From: Trileptium ribeirensis
Lineage: Eukaryota; Nematoda; Enoplea; Enoplida; Thoracostomopsidae
DNA length: 39,077 bases
Direction of reading: 5' to 3'
Assembly: GCA_030248225.1 (NCBI GenBank)
Contig: JASANE010019284.1
Coordinates: 1 to 39,077, forward strand
Notes under the pieces: generated by a model
Told to the model about the DNA's origin: nothing
What the model saw: the letters and a program-made list of their open reading frames with translations, nothing else
The model's database searches: none
Position numbers and translations under genes: made by a program
In this document: piece by piece, positions 30,483-39,077 of the stretch
Layout: each line of letters begins with the position of its first letter
Position numbering within the stretch: position 1 is the first letter of the stretch

Positions 30483-31050
30483 ACACCTCGATAACTGTGA
30501 TATTTTTAGCCAATTCTATCCAGACTAAGCAAATCAATGTTTTATTTTTTGGCTCTTTGATTATCCGTTAGTAGTGTTAGGTTTAGATTACGGCTAATAA
30601 TATTAACCCTCTTTTGAGGTTGACACAATTGCCCCCGGACAGCTGACAACTGTGGGAGTATCTGAATACCTCAACCTAAACCCTTAGATTTACACTAGTA
30701 CGTAATAAATAATAAATATAACAGCGTAAAAGGTGTAATTCCGTTGTTTTAATCTAATTTAATGTTACTAAGCATAAAACAAAAATGACATATAGCCCCA
30801 CCACCAAAACTGATTTTTATAAAACGTCAATTATATAACCGAAACTCTAATATTCGGAACTGTGGGACGTGGATTTCAGCCTAGGTTCACCAGAACTTTC
30901 TTGCACAATTCTGACAAAAGCCAAAAGCAAAGTTTATAATGTACAGCCCATACAAAACTCGAAAACAACAAGTTGGTGCTATGTTGTTTTTATATACAGT
31001 TTGACAAATGACGGAAAAATGTAAACTTTGTTCTTCGCTTTTCTGCATGG
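30483..31050. other. No gene seen (about 570 bp)
   Basis: AT-rich and unique by eye. I see no repeat ends or coding pattern. Confidence 0.4.
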
Positions 31051-31067
31051 CAGTTTGCGAAGATCTT

Positions 31068-31140
31068 GGATCTTCGGTAGTCGACTGGATTGAGCTTTAG
31101 ACTCTCACGCGAAACATCGCGGGTTCGAATACCTGGGGCC
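31068..31140 (+). repeat. tRNA-like head, probable SINE or tRNA pseudogene
   Basis: Contains an A-box-like TAGTCGACTGG (31078-31088) and a B-box-like GGTTCGAATAC (31122-31132) at a spacing possible for a tRNA with an extended variable region. A seven-base loop CTTTAGA flanked by GAG/CTC could be an anticodon loop, but the outer anticodon pairs, the D stem and the acceptor stem do not pair well. It is not a functional tRNA. No 3' tail or target duplication was found, so SINE status is an inference. Confidence 0.35.
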
Positions 31141-32881
31141 AGCTATGCACTTTTTCAGTATTTTTAAACTTTTCTTTATTTTTGAGCTCGGTAATTGGTC
31201 AAGATCCTCCAGGCACAACGGTCTGTGTTTTTACGACAGCGAAACACTTTTTGGGATGCTGTTGACCAATTTAAGCACATCTATATTTGTTGTAATGATT
31301 TTATCTCAAGTGGCAAATTAATGTTTTGATGTGTATGCTTTTGTATAATTTGTATGAGGATTTTTGGTGTGAATTTGCCGTATGAAATGTATTCCTACTG
31401 TAAAAATTATATAGGTAAAATCTGTGCATAAGTGTGCTTTTGTGTATATAATTGTGATGTGTATAATATGTGATTTCGGGTTTGGAACATGACAGCTTAA
31501 AACTAATAGTTGGAAGAATAGTTACGACTGCGTAATCCAGTTGTCACAGCTTTTCTGTACAGGGCTGTGATTTGTTTTGATTAAAATTTGTACAACATTG
31601 CTCTGTACATTTGAATTTATTTATGCATTCATTGCTCCCTGTGCATGAGTGAATATACATTACCATGTGTATTTGAGTGTGAAGTTGAGTTTAAAATGCA
31701 TATATTTTTGGGTGTGGATTCTGGGAATTCAAAGACAACTCAAAACAATTCAAAAATTCACCTAAAATTGTTTATATTTTTGATTCCGCGAAATTGCTAG
31801 AAATTTTGGTACTTAAGAGGCTGAGCAGTTGTCTTGAGGCCTCAGTTGCCTCAAGATTGCTTCCAGTCGGGTAATTGGCGCTGCCACCTTTTATTGCTAT
31901 TTTTTATAATTACTTACGTTGCTTAAATAAACGGTCTTCGCTGTGTTGGAAAATTTAATTATAAGTAAACTTAGGATATTAAGCGTCAGTTATGAGTAGC
32001 AATATACCCAAGGCTCACGCGGGCTACAATACTACAGTAACACCAAGACAAGAAACCGTAAAAGAAAACCTTTAAACCGCAACGTATACTATAGCTAGCC
32101 AAAACCACTAGCTAAGTCGTCGATTTGTAATTAAATTAAATAAAAACATTTGTAATATAGCGCACATAATTCTTTTATGTGTTTAGGAACGAAAGCTAAG
32201 GCTACTAGAAACCCCTAGCGTAATTCATTACGCTGTAACTCTGTTAAATCCGTATGAAGGAAGTAGAACTCATAGTCTCTGCTGCCACGCTCTAGCTGGA
32301 CTCCGACACAACTGAATAAAACAACAAAAACAAAGCTAACAATTTGTTAGCTAATTGCATCTCAGGATACAATTTATGCAAATTGGGTAGAACTGAAATC
32401 AAAAATGAACAAAACGGAAAACGAAAGAAAAAGGACGCTGAAGGGAGGAATATACTAGATGAAAAAGTGAAGAACTTTGCGTTTTGGGACATATTTGGGG
32501 TTTTTGGGAGGATTTGGACCGGGATTCCCACTGGTAGCCTTGCGGACCCCTAACACCAACGTTAACAAAATTTAAATAGTGAAAATTGAGTGTACTAGCT
32601 ATGCCAGCTGGTGAAAACTAAAAAATATTAAAGAATATCAAGTAATTTCCGAACTTCTATTGCTTGCAGATCCCATTGCAGAAAATAAATTTACGGATAA
32701 ACTCAAAGATAAAAAATTACTTTACTAGCTATATAACCCAAGGACTTAAAAAGTTAAAAAAGCTGATAAATGAATAATAAACATAAGCTGAAAAATAAAA
32801 GTTTAAGGGATTTAGGCTACCCCGGGTACTTACTTCAGGGATCCCCTACAACCGTAGGGTGGTGTGCCACCTGTTAACCCC
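31141..32881. other. No gene seen (about 1.7 kb)
   Basis: AT-rich. The 31.3-31.7 kb part is strongly biased to TGTGTAT/TTTGTAT text on the plus strand (a purine/pyrimidine-alternating low-complexity region). Short frames at 32292-32553 on both strands overlap each other and match nothing. Confidence 0.4.
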
Positions 32882-33473
32882 TTAATCATACATGCTCGTA
32901 GGGAGGAAGATTATCTTGAACGTCGCCCTCGGGGTTATGCCGATCACCCCCATCGGAGGTAGCGCGATCTCCCACCCTAAGGCACCGCGCTTACAAACTC
33001 TATGAAGGCGTGAAGTAAATTTTGGCAAAAATATGCAAAATTGCGGAAAAAATGAATATAATTGGTAGAATATTGGCAAAACTACGGGGTGGGGGACAGC
33101 CGAGAGCAAAATTAGCAAAAATAAAGAAAAATCCTGAGTTACAAAATATTTCGAAAATTTGTATCCACTTGACGACACCTGTCCCCAGTGACCGGCCTAT
33201 CCACCTGAAGCAGGTGGTAGGTCTCCCACGAAACACTCATTATTCGTGGCTGTGCGACGGCGCCTGCCACCTATGGTATCTTTTCAGGGGACATGGGATA
33301 TTGTGAAAATCCGTGTGTTGTCAGTCATGGCTACAATTCATCCACTTTGTAATCCCCTCTTTCCTTGGTTGGTGTTGCCGGTTTTCGCGATTGCGCCACT
33401 TGCGGTTCGGTCGGTGGTACGTTTAGCGGTTTAATCATATGAAGCAGCTTCGGCGTGGTGGAGACGGTTTTTA

Positions 33474-34080
33474 TTACCTACGCTGGTAGATGTTGATGCT
33501 CCAGAGTTTGTGACACATTTTTATCTTATTGTTCCGCAATTCGCCACGAATCCACTCTTGCTTCCCCGCATTTCGGCCATCTCGCAATCCTGATGACAGC
33601 CACCATAACAATTTTCGGCATCTTCTAGTCGGTGTTCTTTTCTTCCAATATCGGCGGATATCTGTTTCAATCACCGTGGTCCGCATGTAGCTGGCTGCAG
33701 CTTGTAATACTGCGTTGTTATGCAGCAATTTAGTGCCGGTTCGGTAGCCTTAGCCATCGGCCGGTCGAGCAGTTTCTTCATGTATTCCATGAAATCTTTC
33801 GTGTGATCTCTTGGCTGATTTGCTGGCGCCATGTATTATGGCTTGCGGAGGTACTGTGTCGACAATTTTGCATTACGCTGCTCAATTTTAACATTTTTGT
33901 TTTCATATGCTCTTCGTCTGTCACGATCAGCGACCTAATGCCTTTCGTTATTGTAGATTCGTTGTAGATGCTCAACGTCCGAGGTCCTAGTGGAAGAGCA
34001 GCTGGGTTCCTGGAGGGCGAGAGGTCTGTTCTCGGCCTCGCGGTGCGTCAGCATGTCGGCCGCGGATGGGGCTATGCGCC
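33474..34080 (-). pseudogene. Possible retroelement coding remnant (weak)
   Basis: On the minus strand an ATG at 33832 opens a 53-codon frame, MAPANQPRDHTKDFMEYM, which stops at 33671. Neighbouring frames on the same strand are also gene-like in composition: a basic, Lys/Asn/Glu-rich helix upstream and a Cys/His-containing stretch downstream (NCYGGCHQDC). A broken gag-type protein would look like this, but I recognise no specific family. Confidence 0.2.
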
Positions 34081-34721
34081 GTGGTGGGTACATGTAATTG
34101 GTTATTCACTGGTAAATCTATTTTCACTTCTGCCGGGCGGGTAGTGAAGAGTGTGACAGATTTTCTTAACGAAATTTTCCAATTTCAAAAGCCGCCCGGC
34201 ACTGCGGTTGCATAGACAGTGTTGGCAACTGGCCCATGTGAGTGTATTATCATATCATCAGTGTAGGAAGCGATCTTGACGTCTGTGGGAAATCGTGGTA
34301 CCATAAAAGTTATATAAATAGTCATAGCATTCTAGAGGTACGCGAAAATGGTGCGCTCATTTTTAAACTCGACGACAGAATTTCCTGCCACCGTTTTGAT
34401 GCGCATCGTCGTGACATTTCTAGATGTACTGAGACAACAACACACACAAATGCTTTTGGCACTTCGGGATTTTTAGGGACAGACCACCTAAAAGCCTCGT
34501 GCAATTTTTATATTACTTTTACCCGAACATTTGCCCATTATACCCCAATTTTTACTAAATGTGCGGCAATATTTGCCAATTTACACGAATTTTTGCTCCT
34601 TCGGTGCGAAGGGGGTGGGGCAGGGTTAGTATTGTAACAGCCCGAGTTTTTATCCAGAGTTCCAAATATTCAAATCAGGCCAAAGGGCCTTAAAATTCAT
34701 CGAAAAAGGGGCGATCGGATA

Positions 34722-34826
34722 CTGGTGGAGCGTGATCCAGAAATTATTGATGTGTCATTGATAACCGCGTTGAATAAGATAAAATATTGTGTTGTGTGTT
34801 ATAATTGTGTTATCACGCTCCACCAG
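34722..34826. repeat. 15-bp perfect inverted repeat with 75-nt spacer
   Basis: CTGGTGGAGCGTGAT (34722-34736) and its exact reverse complement (34812-34826). The spacer is AT-rich with GTGTTGTGTGTTATAATTGT text. No flanking target duplication is clear. Confidence 0.85.
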
Positions 34827-34960
34827 CCCGAGGTGCGCGGGGTATTTCGCATCTAAAATCGAATCAAATTTTATTGTGGAGGTGTCCGATCGAACCCAGG
34901 ATCATTACTGTTTATAGATAATCTGTATAACTATGCTATTGATTTGTATTTGGGAATGGT

Positions 34961-35068
34961 ACGGATGCGTCGTCGAATCGACCGGGGACAAGGGGAAGGA
35001 TTTCGCAACTTGATTTAACAAACTTTGTTGATTCGGTGCCCCAAGGTCGATTCCGGTGCGCATCCGGG
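34961..35068. repeat. Imperfect inverted repeat, arms of about 30 nt
   Basis: CGGATGCG, TCGAATCGACC and GGGG in the left arm (34961-34989) match, in order, the reverse complement of the right arm (35036-35068: GCCCC, GGTCGATTCCGG, CGCATCCG), with small insertions. The loop is about 46 nt. Confidence 0.7.
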
Positions 35069-35134
35069 GATAATAATAATCATGTACATGTGTTGCTCAA
35101 TAGTATAACGCATACCGTGACTGTATGAATCCGG

Positions 35135-35209
35135 GTGTCAGGATGAAGCGGGGCGTTGCGCAAAATGGGGGTTCTATCACAGTTTGGGGGTTCGCGAGCT
35201 TGTCCTGAC
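35135..35209. repeat. 9-bp perfect inverted repeat
   Basis: GTGTCAGGA near 35136 pairs with TCCTGACAC near 35202. It is the third inverted repeat in a row, with a spacing like the two before it. Confidence 0.6.
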
Positions 35210-35811
35210 ACGCCGGCGGAAAATGGTGTATATTTTGGACGATACGGGATAAATTGAATACACGAAACAAGAGATAAAATTTACTGAATGCAAGAAAGTT
35301 TCATTTTTCACTGGGTGTAAGAATTTCGGAATTTTGGGGATTTTTAAAGATTTCAAACAAAAAGGGGGACATTAAACTATCATCAGGACTCTATAAGGCT
35401 TTAAAATTTCTCGTTCGGGTCAACTTATTCCCAACCCGTAAGTACTTACGGACCCCCGATCCCGCGTTTAAACTCTCAAACTTTAGGGCCCTAAATCACC
35501 ACATCCCAAACCAAAACTTTCCGATTTTTAGCGCTCTAATTGGGTCCTATACTAACTATTCCACCGAAAACCGGGCCCACCTGCCCTAACGGAACTCCAC
35601 GGGATCCCCATGACTTAGTTGGGACCCAAAATTCCCCTATCGTGCACGCATTTCTCTGCTCTTAACGGGCCTCCTAGGGGGATTACATTGACATAAGGGA
35701 TATCATAAGTAGGCGACCAGCCAGGGCATGGATATGATCCCGCCCCCGGCCGCCTACTCCTTTCCGTTCCTGAAATATGAGGAAAAAACTAACAAATTTA
35801 CACTACACCGA

Positions 35812-35904
35812 AGGCGCCTGAAGCGCCGATATATTTTGTGATTTTGAGAACCTCGCGCCCACCAGCGCGAGGTTTAGGTTGTTTACGTGCTGTATTGGCA
35901 CGTT
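35812..35904. repeat. Three short hairpins in series
   Basis: GGCGC-CTGAA-GCGCC (about 35812-35826), CCTCGCGC-CCACCA-GCGCGAGG (35851-35872) and ACGTGC-TGTATTG-GCACGT (about 35884-35902). The middle one has an eight-base-pair, all but one GC stem and a six-base loop. There are no T runs after them, so they do not look like terminators. Confidence 0.7.
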
Positions 35905-36169
35905 TCGGCCACTGTCCATAGTAAGCTGTCTCTGTTTACGAAGTCGCCGATGCTAGCAGCAATTAGAGGGGCTATGGCTTGTCGGTTGTTATTCTACAAA
36001 GGGCCTGTTGTCAATGTGTTTATTGTAGATGTATATTTGACGTGGCTATTTAAATTTTGAAACGATTTTAAATTATGTTGTATACGTAGGAATTGCGCTC
36101 GGAATTTTAAATTTCTCTTAGCAGTTAGGGTTGCCGGTCCTACAAAAAGGAAGGGGGTCTAACTTCGGC

Positions 36170-36208
36170 TATAAAAGAGACTGCCCGATGCCCCGATCGG
36201 AGCCAGTC
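36170..36208 (+). promoter_or_regulatory. TATA box followed by a hairpin, possible retroelement promoter
   Basis: CTATAAAAGAG (TATA core at 36170-36177) is followed by GACTGCCCGAT and ATCGGAGCCAGTC (36179-36208), which can form a bulged stem. The hairpin straddles the expected start, about 25-30 bp past the TATA box. A second TATA-like CTATAAAATTG lies at about 37250. Without a paired LTR the assignment is open. Confidence 0.3.
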
Positions 36209-36498
36209 GAGATATTAAGTTGTTTTGGCGGTTGTCGCCATAAAATTTTATCTTTTGTCTAGGTTTTTGGTTTACATTTTCTTTTGGATTCCCCAGGGTG
36301 GTTTCTCGCCGTACCCCTACGGTGGAGAGCCTCCCCGGGGATTAGGACTTTCGCAACTACGCAAGGGCCGACCTTTGCGGGCGTTGGAGCGTCGGAAGGA
36401 TGCTCCGCGCGCCCGTAGAGGTCGGACCCCGCCGAAATTCGCTAATTGCATCAAAATCATTTAAAATTTTTCTCGTTCGTGTTTCGACTGGTTCCCCG

Positions 36499-36536
36499 CT
36501 CCTCGGACATCGGCTCTCTTTCATAGGTCCGAGGAG
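36499..36536. repeat. 10-bp perfect inverted repeat, 18-nt loop
   Basis: CTCCTCGGAC (36499-36508) and GTCCGAGGAG (36527-36536). It lies about 30 bp left of the TIR element. Confidence 0.8.
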
Positions 36537-36567
36537 TGATCAAAATTCTATTCTAGGGCAAGTGGTA

Positions 36568-37079
36568 ATGCGGCGTTCACGTTATAATGTCCCCAACGTT
36601 TGGAACTTGTGTACCCCACACAGTGTCAGACACACTGTTTACAACAGGGTGTCTTAGACACCCCCATGTTTTTAATAAATTTTTTCAACGGTAGCTAGTT
36701 ACGCGTATTGTCACTTGCCGACAGTGTCAGGCACACCGTGTCTTCTGGCAGTTTTATTGACAGTGTTCGGAATTATTTGAGCAATGTTCATATGGGCTAG
36801 ATACAAATATCGAGAATTTAGAAAAAACTACACAAGACAGTTGACCAATAAACCGCATTAGCTAAATTCGGTGTCCGTTATAGTTAATTCGCGCCAAATT
36901 GATAGCTAAGGGTGTGTACGACACTGTCAAGAAGAAATGTAGTAGCTAGGGGTGTGTCGTACACCCTCGGCCACTGATTTACAGTATGGGTGTCACTCTG
37001 ACCGTCTATACGGTAGGGTCGCGTCTACAGGGGGTCAAAAGTTCCAAACAGCGGGGACATTATAACGCGAACGCCGCAT
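36568..37079. mobile_element. 512-bp TIR element (MITE) with GTGTC/GACAC palindromes
   Basis: The two ends form 50-nt terminal inverted repeats matching at about 43 positions. Shared landmarks, read inward, are ATGCGGCGTTC, CGTTATAATGTCCCC and GTTTGGAACTT. The interior has no coding frame but carries at least five GTGTC/GACAC palindromic motifs: 36618-36637, 36647-36663 (a perfect inverted repeat, GGGTGTC-TTA-GACACCC), 36721-36741, 36910-36928 and 36949-36965. The last two are also direct repeats, each preceded by TAGCTA. The target duplication is not resolved: flanking 8-mers AAGTGGTA and AAGGAGCA agree at only five positions, so I do not assign a superfamily. Confidence 0.75.
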
Positions 37080-38999
37080 AAGGAGCAAAATTTTTGGTTA
37101 AGGCAAAAGTTAGTGCTTGAAACACCTTTGTCGCATTTCTCGCTCTGAGGCAAGCGATCTCGTCCTCAATAACTACTTTTCGGGAGTGCCGAGACAGTCG
37201 CGATCTTCGTCGCGGTTTTGACCTATCGCGGGCGATACCCCGCTGGTTCTCTATAAAATTGAGAAGGCGTCAACTTTCACAAAATTGGGCAACGCTCAGG
37301 GGTTCCCCAAGTCGTGTAGCTTCGGTGACCGGGAACCCGGGGAGTTTCGGCCCTCAGTCGAAGAGTATTGCAGATCACCTCCAACCGAGCGACGACCCGT
37401 GCCTGTCTCGGCCGACAATCGTTTCTGCGCTTAGGGTTAAGAAAATTTTTATAATAGAAAGGATTCATCGAAAATCACCCGGTTCAGGATGGGAAAATTT
37501 TATAAGGCAGGGAAAGATCGAGAATGGTCTCTAAACACGCCTCAACCAAACTTAGGAGAGATGGCGGCCACGCTTGTAGGGGACGTAGCCGTTTGCATCC
37601 TCGGACGACATGAGTTGTCCTTTACTTGTTTAAGTCGAACAGCAGCGGCGAATCCTCATTCGTCTGGTGATTCTTTTGGCTCTGGTTGGTGTGCGATGCA
37701 AACGACTGCGGACCCGGACCTGACAAAATTCTAGAAGGACCATTAGTGAGCCTCAAACGAAAACAGGGACTGGAGTTGGCGGTGAGCTAAACAGTGTTAA
37801 ACTTGGGTGGGATGTGGTTTTCTCTAACCGTGCAACTACGGGGAGAATTCATATCGACACCCGCTCCCGGAGCTCTCTGGGAGTGAATTTCGAATTAGTT
37901 AGGCCGCTCGCGGGCCACTCCAGTCGCCGTTGAAATTGCACGAGATTTTGGATCTTCAGTCTTTTTACTCAAACAAAAGCGCAACTGGGAAGGTCCCAGG
38001 AAAATTAGCATTTTCTTCAAAAAGATTTTGTCTGGCTTGCTTCGATCAAAAATCACTCGGGGTATAACACGCTGGAGTTCGTGTAATGTATGCCTTAGGG
38101 TATCTTGCAAGGTACCCGATTCAAATTTCGTCATATTATGAATGTTGTAAATTAGTTTGTCATACACCCCGATTGGCTGACATTTTGAAGTGTGCAAGAA
38201 TTACGAAATTTAGGAGTCAATAGTAAAACAAATGAACCGTGTGTAACTTTCCGAAGCGGTTAGGAGTTTTGTTTAAACTTGACCTTAACAGGAAATTCAG
38301 AAATCAGCTTCCATATAACCCCAAGGAGTTAGACCCTAACTAAATTCTATACTTCTAGCAAACGAGCAAGACACCCACCCCGCGCCCCGTCGAGTCAATT
38401 CGCTAACGCAAGCTCGCCCGTTTCTCGTTTTTTAGGTCCGAGCAAACACACCCCTGGCACCCCGCATTCTGTTCATATTTTGCTCTAATTGCCTGGAACG
38501 CTCCCGCTAAAACTGCTCTCAGTGTAATTGTCGTTTTATGCAACCCATGTCAAAATAAGTAACACTAGTAATCATAGGTAAAACATCCAAGGTGCTTGGG
38601 TCCTCGCCTCAAGTGCCCTCCTGCGAGTTATTTTAATTAATCAAGATTTAGCGAACAGACTTCTACTAGGCCCTTTAGAAATTTTGCGCGCTTACAGTCT
38701 AAGCTTCAGGTGGTGCAACGCTCCCAGATCAGAAACGAAACGACAAGTGCATAGAGACACACCAACGGGGGAAAATCAACTGAAGGATCACGCTAGGACT
38801 AGAGAACCCCGCTTAGGGGATTAAGTGGATAATGAAGGGGAAAGGCTAGTCAGCCTTATTACCTGTGAGCAGGCCTAAGGGTTGACTCTCCTCTTGGGGG
38901 ACCTTCATGCCACTAGATACGTGGGCCGATATAGGGGCGAGGCCGAACACCCTGGTTAACCCGCCGGCAGCCCGCTAAGCTAAGCGGTTCCCGGAGGTC
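37080..38999. other. No gene seen, relatively GC-rich (about 1.9 kb)
   Basis: Several frames of 60-100 codons overlap on both strands here, as expected for GC-richer DNA, and none matches a family I know. The 38.74-39.0 kb part is the most GC-rich and could be the leader of a non-LTR retroelement or other repeat. Confidence 0.35.
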
Positions 39000-39077
39000 A
39001 TGGCATCGGTCACCGGGGAGTCGTGGAAGCCGGGGTTGTCCGGGCACCACATGCTTAGGAGAATAGTGGTGGCAGCT
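39000..39077 (+). CDS. Open frame running off the window's right edge
   Basis: An ATG at 39000 opens 26 codons (MASVTGESWKPGLSGHHML...) with no stop before the window ends. An in-frame TAA lies upstream at 38976. The GC-rich setting suggests the start of a coding unit, perhaps a retroelement ORF, but too little is visible to assign it. Confidence 0.2.
   Translation, partial: MASVTGESWKPGLSGHHMLRRIVVAA

Noticed and set aside
34634..34660. TGTAACAGCCCGAG as the start of an LTR
   Set aside because: No second copy of this sequence and no matching ...CA end with a target duplication were found in the window.
35851..35880. GC-rich hairpin as a Helitron 3' end
   Set aside because: A Helitron end needs a CTRR shortly after the hairpin; here the text is TTTAGGTTG, and no matching TC-type 5' end was found.

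Overview
The window looks like nuclear DNA of an invertebrate animal. It is AT-rich and dense in decayed transposons and tandem duplications, and it carries one clear gene whose long AT-rich introns end in short acceptors of the TTTCAG or TTTTAG type. I cannot name the phylum from sequence alone. Nothing here looks prokaryotic.

The gene is a minus-strand ortholog of CPSF6/CPSF7, the 68/59-kDa subunit of cleavage factor Im, which acts in pre-mRNA 3'-end processing. I placed five coding exons at 27970-27922, 23438-23215, 20102-18534, 10740-10492 and 6660-6079. All junctions are GT-AG, the frame stays open throughout (49 + 224 + 1569 + 249 + 582 nt), and the predicted protein has 890 residues. 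It has an acidic N-terminus, one RRM, a very long Pro/Gly/Gln/Ala-rich middle, the family's conserved block beginning [10 protein letters not shown], and an Arg/His/Ser-rich tail. An acceptor-like site lies 57 nt upstream of the ATG, so the 5' UTR is either cis-spliced or trans-spliced.

Left of the gene (1-6 kb) lie a minus-strand exon with a pipsqueak-type helix-turn-helix and a splice donor, a foldback sequence, a frameshifted gag-like retroelement remnant (about 2.4-4.1 kb), and a 64-bp minisatellite just past the CPSF6 stop codon. The introns hold most of the mobile DNA. Intron 3 contains a 1127-bp hAT-type element with a perfect 8-bp target duplication (CATAAAAA), and a second hAT-type element of 777 bp nested in an older tandem repeat. 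Introns 1, 3 and 4 also carry dispersed and tandem repeats with units of about 140-175 bp.

Right of the gene (28-39 kb) are more of the same repeats, a tRNA-like SINE head, and from about 32.8 kb a more GC-rich block. That block has many short perfect inverted repeats, a TATA box with a hairpin at the expected start site, and a 512-bp terminal-inverted-repeat element full of GTGTC/GACAC palindromes. I found no second confident host gene, no rRNA, no intact tRNA and no CRISPR array. Splice sites, element ends and repeat periods were read by eye and not confirmed by alignment.
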